Shown piece after piece: positions 27,183 through 36,955 of a DNA stretch of 64,000 nt. The stretch comes from Lentibacillus halodurans (GTDB taxonomy: Bacteria; Bacillota; Bacilli; Bacillales; Amphibacillaceae), in the NCBI RefSeq assembly GCF_900112045.1, contig NZ_FOJW01000007.1:1-64000 (forward strand), given 5' to 3'. Under the pieces are notes generated by a model that had not been told where the DNA came from, searched no databases, and saw nothing but the letters and a program-made list of their open reading frames with translations. Both the position numbers and the translations under genes were made by a program. Within the stretch, counting starts at the first letter, position 1. Each line of letters begins with the position of its first letter.

Positions 27183-28097
27183 TTGAAATACTTTGCTCAA
27201 AGTTTACTAAAAACCATTCCTGTTCTATTCCTCATTACCCTAATTGTTTTTATCCTCGTACGTGTTACAGGTGACCCAGTTTCCTTAATGATATCAGAAA
27301 CAGCAACTGACGAAGAGCGTAAGGCATTAAGAGAGTCGCTTGGTTATAATGATCCAATCTATATTCAATACTTTGATTATATGGGTGATTTAGTCAAGGG
27401 AGATTTCGGTGATTCACATAGATATGAAACAGATGCCCTGAATCTAGTCATTGAACGATTGCCTGCCACCATTGAATTAGCAATTGCCTCCATGGTCATA
27501 GCGATTATTATGTCTGTACCATTAGGTATATTATCAGCGATAAAACGTAATAGCTTTTTAGATTTGTTTGTTACAGGCGGGGCAGTTTTGGGAAAGGCAA
27601 TGCCTAACTTTTGGTTAGGTATTATGCTGATTTTATTTTTAGCTGTCAATATAGAAGTATTTCCTGTGTCTGGGAGAGGGACTTTTTTGCATCTCGTACT
27701 GCCTTCGATTGCACTTGGAACAGGCATTGCTGCTGAAATGACAAGATTAATACGCTCCAGTATGCTCGAAATTCTGGGGCAGGATTTTATACGGACTGCA
27801 AGAAGTAAAGGACTGCGGGAAGCAATGGTCGTAAACCGGCATGCATTTCGTAACGCATTAATCCCTGTGGTTACGATAATGGCTCTTCAAACATCAACAC
27901 TAATTGGTGGTACATTGATTACTGAGACTGTGTTTGCTTGGCCTGGTATTGGCCAGTTACTGATCCAGGCTGTCAACTTGCGTGATATGGCTGTTGTACA
28001 AGCTGCAGTTTTTATAATTGCAATATTTGTTATTTTAAGTAATCTAACCGCTGATCTAGTTTATAGACTTCTTGATCCAAGAATTAAGTATGACTAA
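27183..28097 (+). CDS. Oligopeptide ABC transporter permease, OppB/DppB type
   Basis: A 304-residue membrane protein with six helices and the binding-protein-dependent transport motif (EILGQDFIRTARSKGLREAMVVNRHAFRNAL, about residues 195-225), which contacts the ATPases. The N-terminal segment (VRVTGDPVSLM, ESLGYNDPIYIQYFDYMGDL) is typical of the DppB/OppB branch. The start is TTG with GAGGAGG about 7 bases upstream. It forms the channel with the OppC-type permease that follows 14 bases later. Confidence 0.93.
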   Translation: MKYFAQSLLKTIPVLFLITLIVFILVRVTGDPVSLMISETATDEERKALRESLGYNDPIYIQYFDYMGDLVKGDFGDSHRYETDALNLVIERLPATIELAIASMVIAIIMSVPLGILSAIKRNSFLDLFVTGGAVLGKAMPNFWLGIMLILFLAVNIEVFPVSGRGTFLHLVLPSIALGTGIAAEMTRLIRSSMLEILGQDFIRTARSKGLREAMVVNRHAFRNALIPVVTIMALQTSTLIGGTLITETVFAWPGIGQLLIQAVNLRDMAVVQAAVFIIAIFVILSNLTADLVYRLLDPRIKYD

Positions 28098-28111
28098 GGA
28101 GGGTCGTTATT

Positions 28112-29014
28112 ATGGAAAATCTAACGGAAAGTATGGATGCAGTTCCTGAACGTAAGGAAAGCCTGATTAAAAAAATGGTATACCAATTATTTAAAAGTAA
28201 AACAGGTACGATTGGTTTAGTGATTGTTATATTTGTATCATTAGTCGCTGTTTTTGCTCCTGCTCTCGCCATGCATGACCCGGCAGAAACAGATGCAGTC
28301 AATCGATTACTCCCTCCTTTTTGGCTGGATGGGGGAAGTACGGAATACCTTTTGGGCACGGATAACTTAGGTCGTGACGTATTGAGCAGAATTATATATG
28401 GATCACGCGTTTCCTTATTAGTTGGTATAAGTGCTGTGCTATTAGCGGGTTTGATTGGAATCATTTTTGGACTTATAGCAGGGTATTATGGTAAGACCTG
28501 GGATTTTATTATTATGAGAACAGTGGACTCTTTTTTAGCCATTCCGAATATATTATTTATGTTAATTATTTTAGCAGTGTTAGGGCCAAGTCTAGTGACA
28601 TTAATCCTTGTCCTCGGTGGTACAACGTGGGTAGTCTATGCCAGAATGGTCCGCAGTGAGACCTTAAGTGTGAAGGAAAGAGATTATGTTCGTTCTGCCC
28701 GTGCAATAGGGGCCAAAAATTTTAGAATCATAGTCAAGTATGTTTTGCCAAATGTCATTTCTTCTTTTATTGTTATCGCAACATTAAATGTTGCGTCTAC
28801 GATTATTTTGGAAGCTAGTTTAAGCTTTTTAGGTCTTGGGATACAACCGCCTGATGTATCATGGGGGCTTATGTTAAGTGATGGCAGAGAATATATAGCG
28901 ACAAGCTGGTGGGTTGCAACCTTTCCGGGATTAGCCATAACACTGACAGTCCTTGGTGTTATATTCCTGGGTGATTGGCTGCGAGATGTACTTGATCCTA
29001 AAATTAAAGACTAA
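28112..29014 (+). CDS. Oligopeptide ABC transporter permease, OppC/DppC type
   Basis: A 300-residue membrane protein with six helices and an N-terminal extension typical of DppC/OppC (FKSKTGTIGLVIVIFVSLVAV). The LLGTDNLGRDVLSRIIYGSRVSL segment is diagnostic. The ATPase-contact motif is KERDYVRSARAIGAKNFRIIVKYVLPN. It lies in the operon between the OppB-type and OppD-type genes with short gaps on both sides. Confidence 0.94.
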   Translation: MENLTESMDAVPERKESLIKKMVYQLFKSKTGTIGLVIVIFVSLVAVFAPALAMHDPAETDAVNRLLPPFWLDGGSTEYLLGTDNLGRDVLSRIIYGSRVSLLVGISAVLLAGLIGIIFGLIAGYYGKTWDFIIMRTVDSFLAIPNILFMLIILAVLGPSLVTLILVLGGTTWVVYARMVRSETLSVKERDYVRSARAIGAKNFRIIVKYVLPNVISSFIVIATLNVASTIILEASLSFLGLGIQPPDVSWGLMLSDGREYIATSWWVATFPGLAITLTVLGVIFLGDWLRDVLDPKIKD

Positions 29015-29029
29015 AAGTGAGGTGCGGAC

Positions 29030-29992
29030 ATGGGAGAGCAACTTTTAGATATACAGGATTTAAAAGTTCGATTCAAAACAGATGATGGGTATGTATCAAC
29101 GGTTAATGGCGTCACGTTTCACATGGAAGAAGGAGAAACGTTAGCAATAGTGGGGGAGTCAGGCAGTGGAAAAAGTGTGACGTCTTTAGCTTTGATGGGA
29201 ATACTGCCCCCTAATGGAGAAGTATATGATGGAAATATGACATTTGAAGATAAAAATTTGCGTGAGATTAGTAAAAAAGAATATAGAAAACTGCGTGGTA
29301 ATGAAATGTCAATGATTTTCCAGGAACCAATGACCGCCTTAAACCCCGTTTTTACAATAGGATTTCAGTTGAGAGAATCATTGATGTTACATTTTAATTT
29401 GTCTAAGGATGAAGCGCAAAAAAAAGGAATTGAAATGCTTGACCTTGTAGGTATTCCTGATTCAGAGAAAACGATGAGCCGTTTTCCTCATCAACTTTCA
29501 GGAGGAATGCGTCAACGTGTGATGATTGCTATGGCGTTATCATGTAATCCGAAATTGCTAATAGCTGATGAACCAACCACAGCTTTAGATGTAACCATAC
29601 AATCACAAATATTAAAGCTTATGAGAGACCTTAAAATAGATTCAAATACTAGTATACTCATCATTACACATGATTTGGGAGTAGTCGCTGAAGTGGCTGA
29701 TCGGGTTGTTGTCATGTATGCTGGTGAAGTTGTAGAGGAAGCACCAGTGTATGAATTATTTGAAAACCCGAAACACCCATATACAAAGGGGTTAATGTCA
29801 TCTATGCCCAAAGTTCACGAGGTGGTGGATGATTTATATTCAATAGAAGGTACTGTGCCTAATCCTTCAAAAATGCCTGCAGGGTGTAAATTCCACCCAA
29901 GATGTCCCCTGGCAGATGAAGAATGTACACTTGTTCATCCAGATTTGGAATACATTAATGAAAGTCATGCAAAAAGGTGTATTAAAGTTTAG
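29030..29992 (+). CDS. Oligopeptide ABC transporter ATPase, OppD/DppD type
   Basis: A 320-residue ATPase. Walker A is GESGSGKS (about residues 42-49), the Q-loop lies in [12 protein letters not shown], the signature is LSGGMRQR, Walker B is [14 protein letters not shown] and the switch His is in ITHDLG. The C-terminal oligopeptide/dipeptide cap has the Cys cluster [14 protein letters not shown], which in some relatives holds an iron-sulfur centre. It acts as a pair with the OppF-type ATPase. Confidence 0.95.
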   Translation: MGEQLLDIQDLKVRFKTDDGYVSTVNGVTFHMEEGETLAIVGESGSGKSVTSLALMGILPPNGEVYDGNMTFEDKNLREISKKEYRKLRGNEMSMIFQEPMTALNPVFTIGFQLRESLMLHFNLSKDEAQKKGIEMLDLVGIPDSEKTMSRFPHQLSGGMRQRVMIAMALSCNPKLLIADEPTTALDVTIQSQILKLMRDLKIDSNTSILIITHDLGVVAEVADRVVVMYAGEVVEEAPVYELFENPKHPYTKGLMSSMPKVHEVVDDLYSIEGTVPNPSKMPAGCKFHPRCPLADEECTLVHPDLEYINESHAKRCIKV

Positions 29993-30004
29993 GAGGGGAG
30001 ATAG

Positions 30005-31051
30005 ATGGCAGAAATAAATATAGAAAATAATAGAGTGGAAGAAGAAATTATTTTAGAGGTACAAAATTTAAAAAAGCATTTTGAAATTTCCAAGGGCTTT
30101 ATTAATAAAGAAGTATCTACTGTACGAGCTGTTGACGGCGTTGATTTTGAAGTATTTAAAGGAGAAACATTAGGTATAGTTGGTGAAAGCGGCTGTGGCA
30201 AGTCGACCACAGGGCAACTGGTTTTAGGCTTATTAGAACCTACTGAAGGAAAAATATATTTTCAGGATAATGAAATCTCAGCATTAAATCAAAAGGAACT
30301 CAGAGCGGCAAGAAGGAATTTACAAGTAATATTTCAAGACCCATATTCCTCATTAAATCCAAGAATGACTGTAGAAGATATTATTGGGGAACCATTAGTT
30401 GTTCATAAATTGGCATCAGGAAAAGAGTTAAGGAAAAAAGTTCTAAGGCTCATGAATTTAGTCGGGTTGCAGGAACACCAAATGAAAAGATACCCGCACG
30501 AATTTAGTGGAGGACAGCGTCAGCGTATAGGAATTGCAAGAGCACTTGCACTTGAACCAAAAGTTATTGTTTGTGATGAAGCTGTTTCAGCATTGGATGT
30601 TTCTATACAGGCTCAGATATTAAATCTTTTAAAAAAGTTACAAAGACAGCTGGATTTAACTTATATTTTCATAGCTCATGGTTTACCTGCTGTCCGTCAT
30701 ATAAGTAATCGGATAGGTGTTATGTATTTAGGAAGAATGGTAGAGTTAGCTGATAGAAATGCTATATTTGAAAAGCCGCTCCATCCTTATACCTATGCAT
30801 TATTAGATTCGGTACCTATACCAGACCCCAAGTTACGAAAAGAAAGCCAAGTAATAGAAGGGGAAATACCAAATCCAAGCAACCCGCCATCAGGCTGCCA
30901 TTTTCACCCAAGATGTCCATTTGCAAATGATGTTTGTAAAAATGAAGTACCTGAGTATAGGGAAATATTTGATGGCCACTATGTTGCCTGTCACTATCCA
31001 TTGACTGACCATGAAACTCAGGTTATCTCAACCGAAAAGGAGAAATCATAA
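30005..31051 (+). CDS. Oligopeptide ABC transporter ATPase, OppF/DppF type
   Basis: A 348-residue ATPase. Walker A is GESGCGKS, the Q-loop segment is [12 protein letters not shown], the signature is FSGGQRQR and Walker B is [14 protein letters not shown]. The C-terminal cap has [14 protein letters not shown]. The switch histidine is in [14 protein letters not shown]: the usual HDL is HGL here, a small departure from the common form. It completes the importer encoded by 25577-31051. Confidence 0.94.
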   Translation: MAEINIENNRVEEEIILEVQNLKKHFEISKGFINKEVSTVRAVDGVDFEVFKGETLGIVGESGCGKSTTGQLVLGLLEPTEGKIYFQDNEISALNQKELRAARRNLQVIFQDPYSSLNPRMTVEDIIGEPLVVHKLASGKELRKKVLRLMNLVGLQEHQMKRYPHEFSGGQRQRIGIARALALEPKVIVCDEAVSALDVSIQAQILNLLKKLQRQLDLTYIFIAHGLPAVRHISNRIGVMYLGRMVELADRNAIFEKPLHPYTYALLDSVPIPDPKLRKESQVIEGEIPNPSNPPSGCHFHPRCPFANDVCKNEVPEYREIFDGHYVACHYPLTDHETQVISTEKEKS

Positions 31052-31136
31052 AGTTTAATATTGCTATGATTACGCGTTAACAAGATTTCAGGAAAGCCCT
31101 TAATTCAGTTATTGTTGTTTCAGTAGGAGGCATTTC

Positions 31137-32399
31137 ATGAGTCAACAAATAAAAGAAACCGTTTCACCAATTGTTAGAAGTACCTATGAAAAATTAATGG
31201 AAAACAAAACAATTCAAGAGACGTTAAAGTTTATTGAATCGGATCATCGTCGTACGGTGGAGGAGCAGATTGCCATTACAGAAATTCCAGCACCTCCATT
31301 CAAAGAGGAAGTACGTGCAAGGAACGTTAAAAAACGATTAGAAGATTTAAGTCTTTCGGATGTTCGTATGGACAAGGAAGGAAACGTATATGGTGTTAAA
31401 CATGGAACAGGCTACGGACCGAAAATATTTATATCTGCTCATCTGGATACCGTATTTCCAGAAGGTACAGATGTAGGTGTAGCTAAAAAAGGCAGGATTT
31501 TATCTGCACCGGGAATTAGTGATGATACAAGAGGGTTAGCAGAATTACTTGCTGCTATTAGAGCAGTAAATCAAACGAATCTTCCTATAATTGGAGACGT
31601 TGTTTTTGGTGCAACGGTTGGAGAAGAAGGGGCTGGAGATTTACGAGGGGTAAAGGCGTTTTTTGATGAAAATAAGGATATTGATGGTTTTATTTCCATT
31701 GATGGACCGGACGTTAGCAGTATTATTTACTTAGGAACTGGAAGTTATCGTTATACCATTATATTTAAAGGAGATGGGGGACATAGTTTTGGTGCTTTTG
31801 GCATTCCGAGTGCAACACATGCATTAGGTAGGGCAATTGCTGCTATTTCAGACTTCAAGACAAAAGAAGATCCCAAAACGACATTTACAGTTGGAGAAGT
31901 TTGGGGTGGAACGTCCGTAAATGCGATTGCGGCAGAGGCTGGAATGACTGTTGATTTACGATCAAATGATCAAACGGAACTAAAGCAATTGGAAGAGGAG
32001 CTTTTGCGGGTTATTCATGAATCGGTTGAGGCAGAGAATGCAAGATGGGAGAGTAATAGATTAACAGTGGAAATCAATAGGTTTGGAAATCGTCCACCAG
32101 CAAGTCAACCATCAGAGGCACCTATTGTAGAAGCTGCATTTGGAGCAATTGAAAAAATTGTTGGCAAACCATCTTTAGTAGGTGCGGTTAGCACAGATGC
32201 CAACCACCCTATGAGTTTAGGGATTCCCTCAATAACAATTGGGTTAGGAGGTAAATCGGGGGGAACTCACACTCTTGATGAATGGTATGATCCTACAGAA
32301 GCTTATATTGGTATCCAAAAAAACTTTCTGACCATACTGGGATTAGTAGGTGTAGAGGGCGTTTGTGAACCATTGTTAGGCAGACGAGAGGATACATGA
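31137..32399 (+). CDS. M20-family peptidase (M20/M25/M40)
   Basis: A 420-residue di-zinc peptidase. Metal segments are SAHLDTVFPEG, PGISDDTRG, TVGEEGAGD and a C-terminal GGKSGGTHTLDEWYD. The lid carries GGHSFGAFGIPSATH. It resembles the PepT-like/DUF-annotated M20 group more than the carboxypeptidases. It stands 85 bases after oppF behind AGTAGGAGG, probably as the distal gene of the Opp operon, and is followed by a terminator at 32467. The third M20 enzyme of this unit, it likely acts on a different class of imported peptide. Confidence 0.9.
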   Translation: MSQQIKETVSPIVRSTYEKLMENKTIQETLKFIESDHRRTVEEQIAITEIPAPPFKEEVRARNVKKRLEDLSLSDVRMDKEGNVYGVKHGTGYGPKIFISAHLDTVFPEGTDVGVAKKGRILSAPGISDDTRGLAELLAAIRAVNQTNLPIIGDVVFGATVGEEGAGDLRGVKAFFDENKDIDGFISIDGPDVSSIIYLGTGSYRYTIIFKGDGGHSFGAFGIPSATHALGRAIAAISDFKTKEDPKTTFTVGEVWGGTSVNAIAAEAGMTVDLRSNDQTELKQLEEELLRVIHESVEAENARWESNRLTVEINRFGNRPPASQPSEAPIVEAAFGAIEKIVGKPSLVGAVSTDANHPMSLGIPSITIGLGGKSGGTHTLDEWYDPTEAYIGIQKNFLTILGLVGVEGVCEPLLGRREDT

Positions 32400-32466
32400 T
32401 TGAACTTCATAAATAATTGGGGGGAAGCTCTAAAGGGGATTAGAAAGATAGTCTTAATTCAATAAG

Positions 32467-32505
32467 GTTGCCGTGTCATCTTAAAGGTGGTACGGCAACA
32501 ATTAT
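32467..32505 (+). terminator. Terminator of the M20-Opp operon
   Basis: GTTGCCGT (32467-32474) pairs with ACGGCAAC (32492-32499), with inner CATC/GGTG pairing, and is followed by AATTATTTTT. Confidence 0.8.
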
Positions 32506-32631
32506 TTTTGTTCATTGTTTAAAGGTGGAGTTAAAAATTTGCAAAATAAACTTCTGTGTATACCCCCTTATTTATTTTTCAAAAATCATAGACAAAATTC
32601 TCAAAGTTTAGTATTATTCTATTTAAGCAAA

Positions 32632-32661
32632 TTAAGGAAAAATAAAGGATAATTTCCTTAA
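32632..32661. promoter_or_regulatory. Inverted repeat upstream of the regulator gene
   Basis: TTAAGGAAA (32632-32640) and TTTCCTTAA (32653-32661) are perfect inverted repeats 12 bases apart. They lie 150 bp upstream of the winged-helix regulator at 32808 within a 408-bp gap that otherwise shows no gene. The repeat may be its autoregulatory site. Confidence 0.4.
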
Positions 32662-32807
32662 ATATTTGAAGATATTGGTTGTTACAAAACGAAAAAAATC
32701 GGGAGGGAGAAGTGAAAAATATCTTTGTTGATCATATATAGATAGCTGATTCTTAACGAATGACTAAATCCAGAAACGATTATTGAGTTTTTAAAAGGTG
32801 AATATGC

Positions 32808-34124
32808 ATGCAAATTTTAATTGGAGTCATTGGACCAAAGGAATCGATTGAACGAATTTTAAAAGTTTCTGAAGAATTCAATGAGATAGAGCTCATCCCA
32901 TTTGTTTATGAAAATTTGAGTGAAATAGAAGATATTATTAATCAAAACAAGTCTTTTATAGATCAGTGGCTGTTTTCAGGGATCATGAATTATACCTTTG
33001 CTATGGACAGAAAGTTAATTCAATCACATCAAGGATCATACCCCCCATTACATGGTTCAAGTTTTTTTGGGATATTAATGGAAGCCCAATTAAATGAAAA
33101 ACAAATCTTTCAACGGATTAGTATTGATACGGTAACCGATATAGAAATATCTAAAATATTATCTTATTACCATTTGGATTCTTTAAACTACTATAGTGCG
33201 CCGTATAAAGGATACAACAAATTATCTGAAATAGCTGACTTCCATCGTTCGTTATTTCAGAAAAATCATACAGAGATAGCGATAACGTCAATTAAGTCTA
33301 TCTATGAACAATTAAAAAAGGACGGCGTGTTGGTATACAGGCTAACCCCATCATATTTGGCCATTAAACTGACAATTGAATTATTAGTGAAAAGAGCACA
33401 AACAACTCGGTTTGAGAACTTGCAAATGGCTATTATAGGTTGCAGCGTGATTCACAATGTTGATGATAATAATGAATTTTACGCGCTATTCAAATGGAGA
33501 CATCATGAATTAGATGTAAAGAAATCATTATTGAAATTGACGCAAAAAATGAATGGTTCATTTGTAAGTCTGGGGGACGGTTTTTATTTTATTTTTACGA
33601 CTAAAGGGGAAATAGATGGATCTGAACATGAGTTATTCAAGTTTATGAGTGCGTATATAACGCAGGAAACATTCTCCCTAAGAATGGCAATCGGCTATGG
33701 AGAAACTGTTACCCAGGCGGAACAAAATGTCAGGTATGGCCTAAGCCAGATTCAACATGAAAAGGAGCCATCATTACTAATAATTGACAAAAATTATTCC
33801 GTTACTATGAAAACTCCTGATCAAAAAAATTCATTGTTGAGTTCAAAGTTAATCAAAGAAGATATCATTTCAAAATTTGGTAAAGATGCCCCGATTAATC
33901 ATAAAGATGTTCTGCGAATAGCCACATATTCCTATAAATATAATAAAAATGAATTTACTTCTCAGGATGTATCAAGGTGGTTGCAAAGTACTGAACGCAA
34001 TGCAAGAAGAATTTTAACTGAATTGGAAAGTGCCGGTATATTAATAAAGTGTGGAAGTGTAAGTTTGAAACAGCGGGGGAGACCAAAAATAGTATATCAA
34101 TTTGCAGAAAATTTTTTATACTAG
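32808..34124 (+). CDS. Regulator with degenerate GGDEF-like domain and C-terminal winged helix
   Basis: A 438-residue protein with no signal peptide or membrane helix. The N-terminal ~190 residues (start MQILIGVIGPKES) look like a ligand-sensing domain. The middle (about 200-330) ends in FSLRMAIGYGETVTQAEQNVRYGLSQ, the pattern of GGDEF/cyclase-fold domains, but no GGDEF active site is seen, so it is probably a binding module. The C-terminus (about 355-430; TSQDVSRWLQSTERNARRILTELESAGIL, RGRPKIVY) is a winged helix. It sits between the Opp operon and the hydrolase-AbgT operon and probably controls one or both. I do not know a characterised member. Confidence 0.75.
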   Translation: MQILIGVIGPKESIERILKVSEEFNEIELIPFVYENLSEIEDIINQNKSFIDQWLFSGIMNYTFAMDRKLIQSHQGSYPPLHGSSFFGILMEAQLNEKQIFQRISIDTVTDIEISKILSYYHLDSLNYYSAPYKGYNKLSEIADFHRSLFQKNHTEIAITSIKSIYEQLKKDGVLVYRLTPSYLAIKLTIELLVKRAQTTRFENLQMAIIGCSVIHNVDDNNEFYALFKWRHHELDVKKSLLKLTQKMNGSFVSLGDGFYFIFTTKGEIDGSEHELFKFMSAYITQETFSLRMAIGYGETVTQAEQNVRYGLSQIQHEKEPSLLIIDKNYSVTMKTPDQKNSLLSSKLIKEDIISKFGKDAPINHKDVLRIATYSYKYNKNEFTSQDVSRWLQSTERNARRILTELESAGILIKCGSVSLKQRGRPKIVYQFAENFLY

Positions 34125-34194
34125 CAATAACTAAAATTTCCAATATGAAACGCAGCTTATATTACACTGAATCATACTTAAATGAGGTATTAAA

Positions 34195-35448
34195 ATGACT
34201 GAATTGAGAGAATGGTTAGAGGATACGTTTTATGCGTTAAATTTAACCGATAAAGAAAATATTCATAAAGGTTTTTCACGTTTAGGCTATACGAAGGAGG
34301 AAGCTGCTGCACACAATCAATTTCTGAAAATTGCAGACGGACTGGGGCTCAATACTTACCGTGATGAAATTGGCAATCAGTGGGCTGTATGGGAGGTTGA
34401 TAAAAGCAAAAAAACCATTGCGATGGGTTCACATCTTGATACAGTTTACAATGGCGGCGGTTATGATGGGGTTGCAGGTATATTATGTGCTTTAGCATCA
34501 ATTAAAATGTTAATGGATAAAAAAGTCAAGCCGAATAGAAATGTAGCCATTATATGTTTTGCTTCAGAAGAATCTGCCCGGTTTGGGATTTCAACAATCG
34601 GCAGTAAAGGTATCACTGGCCAACTTGACAAGGATAAGATAGCTGATATTGGCGATAAAGACGAAATGACCATAAAACAAGCAATAGAAGAATTTGGTTT
34701 AAGTTGGAACGATATTGAGAATGCAGAACTGCCAACTGATAAAATTGAAAGCTTTTTGGAGTTACACATTGAACAAGGGAACATTTTACAAGAAAAACAC
34801 GCCGATATTGGTATCGTAAACGGAGTAGCTCGTCCCATCAGGTTTGTTGTTAAGGTAAGGGGACAGGCAAATCATACAGGTACAACACCAATGAATAAAC
34901 GGCGGGATGCACTCGTTGAAGCTGCACCGCTAATAAGTTTTATCAATAATGAGGCTCAAAAGGTTTATGAATCTTCTTCATTGGTTGCTACAGTAAGTAC
35001 TTTAAAACTGACCCCGAACGCAATGAATATCATTCCTGGGGAAGTAGAATTAGGCATCGATATTCGAAGTGTTAAGGACCAGGTGAAACATGATTTTGCC
35101 GCAAAATTTAAGGCGTTTTGTTCAGAAACAGAGAAAGAAAACAATGTAACGATCGATATTCATACATTAGTCGATGATCAGTCGATAACGCTGGACAATA
35201 AGCTTCAAAATAAATTATTAAAAGCAGCTCAAAAAGAGGGGCTAAAAACGTTAAAAATGGATAGTGGAGCAGGACATGATGTGATGAACATGGCTCAGAA
35301 ATGGCCATCAGGATTAATATTTATTCCGTGCAAAGATGGGATTAGTCATCATCCTGAAGAGTACACTTCACTCGATCATTTAGTGAAAGGGAGTCAAGTT
35401 TTGCAGAGGTTTCTGGAAGAAGAGTTAAATCATAATCCTATTAAATAA
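34195..35448 (+). CDS. Zn-dependent amidohydrolase (N-carbamoyl-L-amino acid hydrolase / allantoate amidohydrolase family)
   Basis: A 417-residue di-zinc enzyme of the M20-like carbamoylase family. Visible motifs: GSHLDTVYNGGGYDGVAG, FASEESARFGIS (catalytic Glu pair; ESARF instead of the common EGARF), LHIEQG, NHTGTTPM in the lid and SGAGHDVMNM. It hydrolyses N-carbamoyl or ureido groups from amino acids. The start ATG is at 34195, with GAGGT about 9 bases upstream. It is the first gene of a set with abgB, abgT and abgA homologues, so its substrate may be a blocked amino acid or peptide fragment taken up by AbgT. Confidence 0.9.
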   Translation: MTELREWLEDTFYALNLTDKENIHKGFSRLGYTKEEAAAHNQFLKIADGLGLNTYRDEIGNQWAVWEVDKSKKTIAMGSHLDTVYNGGGYDGVAGILCALASIKMLMDKKVKPNRNVAIICFASEESARFGISTIGSKGITGQLDKDKIADIGDKDEMTIKQAIEEFGLSWNDIENAELPTDKIESFLELHIEQGNILQEKHADIGIVNGVARPIRFVVKVRGQANHTGTTPMNKRRDALVEAAPLISFINNEAQKVYESSSLVATVSTLKLTPNAMNIIPGEVELGIDIRSVKDQVKHDFAAKFKAFCSETEKENNVTIDIHTLVDDQSITLDNKLQNKLLKAAQKEGLKTLKMDSGAGHDVMNMAQKWPSGLIFIPCKDGISHHPEEYTSLDHLVKGSQVLQRFLEEELNHNPIK

Positions 35449-35469
35449 GGATGAAACGGAGGACTAACA

Positions 35470-36900
35470 ATGAAAAAGTTTGTGGAAGATTACATCATTG
35501 AGCATAAAAAATGGTTTGAACAAGTTAGTGAATATATTTATCAACATCCTGAAACCAGATTTGAAGAGTATGAGTCCGCTGAGTACTTAGCCAAAGTATG
35601 TGAAGAGCAGGGTTTTATAGTTGAACGCAATGTTGCGGGAATTGAAACAGCATTTACAGCTACTTATGGTACGGGTGATCCGGTAATAGCCTTCCTGGGT
35701 GAATTTGATGCACTGTCAGGTTTGAGCCAAGAACCCAATGCAGTAAGTTATCAGCCTATGGAGCGGGATATTGGACATGGATGTGGCCACAATTTATTAG
35801 GGACCGGCGCTTTTGCAGCAGCATGCGCCACAAAAGCATACCTCGAAAAGCATCATATTCCTGGCACCGTTAAGTTTTTCGGTTGTCCGGGTGAGGAAGG
35901 TGGATCCGGAAAGACGTTTATGGTAAGAGAAGGAGCTTTTGAGGGTATAGATGCGGCTTTAACTTGGCATCCCTCTCCTTCCAATTCGATTATGAGTTTA
36001 TCGAGTTTAGCGAATTATCAAGTATATTTCAAATTCAGAGGGGTCTCAGCACATGCTGCCAACACCCCCCATTTGGGAAGAAGCGCTTTAGATGCAGTGG
36101 AACTTATGAATATCGGTGTCAATTATTTGCGTGAACACATTATGCAAGAAGCGCGTCTGCACTATGCTGTAACGAACACTGGCGGGATATCACCGAATGT
36201 TGTTCAGGCAAATGCTGAAGTCCTTTATTTAATACGTGCACCGAAAGTTAATCAAGTCGATGATATTTTTAATCGGGTCAAGAAAATAGCTGAAGGTGCG
36301 GCATTAATGACAGAAACTGAGTTGACGATTGAATTTGACAAAGCATGTTCGAATTATATCCCGAATCGTAATTTGGAGCAGTTATTATATAAGAATTTTA
36401 AAGAAGCAGGTGTTGAAGAGCCTGCCCCTGAGGAAATTAAATACGCCAAGGAACTTTGGTCTACGTTTAGTAAATCCGAACAGGAAAATTATTTAGATCC
36501 CATGAAAGGCTTTGGTTATATGGGAGACGGAAGTGAATTTTCCGGCAAGTACTTGTCTGACTCTATTTCTGACTATTATCCTTCTAAGGATATCTTAGCC
36601 GGATCGACAGATGTTGCTGATGTTAGCTGGGTTGTACCGACTGCACAATTAACGTCATCTACGTCTGCACTCGGAACGGCACTTCATACGTGGCAAATGA
36701 CTGCACAAGGGCTCAGTAATTATGCCAATAGAGGAATGTTCCGCTCAGCTGAAACAATGGCGTTGACAGCACTTCAGTTATTTACGAATGAGGAAAATCT
36801 TAAGGAAGTACAACATGAGTTTGCTGTATTTAGAGAAAAGAATGAATACACGAACCCTATCCCAAGTGATGTGACACCTTCAAAACTTAATGAACGATAA
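35470..36900 (+). CDS. abgB: AbgB-like amidohydrolase (aminobenzoyl-glutamate hydrolase subunit B family)
   Basis: A 476-residue M20-family amidohydrolase, close in length to E. coli AbgB. Landmarks are HPETRFEEYESAEYLA, GEFDALSGLSQEPNAV, GHGCGHNLLGTGAFAAA, GCPGEEGGSGK and the C-terminal GSTDVADVSWVVPTAQL, all characteristic of the AbgB branch. AbgA and AbgB together split p-aminobenzoyl-glutamate, a folate breakdown product. GGAGG precedes the ATG and the gene lies 21 bases after the carbamoylase-like gene. Related enzymes also hydrolyse other N-acyl dipeptides, so the exact substrate is inferred from the abgT and abgA neighbours. Confidence 0.92.
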   Translation: MKKFVEDYIIEHKKWFEQVSEYIYQHPETRFEEYESAEYLAKVCEEQGFIVERNVAGIETAFTATYGTGDPVIAFLGEFDALSGLSQEPNAVSYQPMERDIGHGCGHNLLGTGAFAAACATKAYLEKHHIPGTVKFFGCPGEEGGSGKTFMVREGAFEGIDAALTWHPSPSNSIMSLSSLANYQVYFKFRGVSAHAANTPHLGRSALDAVELMNIGVNYLREHIMQEARLHYAVTNTGGISPNVVQANAEVLYLIRAPKVNQVDDIFNRVKKIAEGAALMTETELTIEFDKACSNYIPNRNLEQLLYKNFKEAGVEEPAPEEIKYAKELWSTFSKSEQENYLDPMKGFGYMGDGSEFSGKYLSDSISDYYPSKDILAGSTDVADVSWVVPTAQLTSSTSALGTALHTWQMTAQGLSNYANRGMFRSAETMALTALQLFTNEENLKEVQHEFAVFREKNEYTNPIPSDVTPSKLNER

Positions 36901-36955
36901 GCTATAAGTCCAGGTATATGAAGGAATCAAAAGTCTAGTAGAAATGGAGGATATT

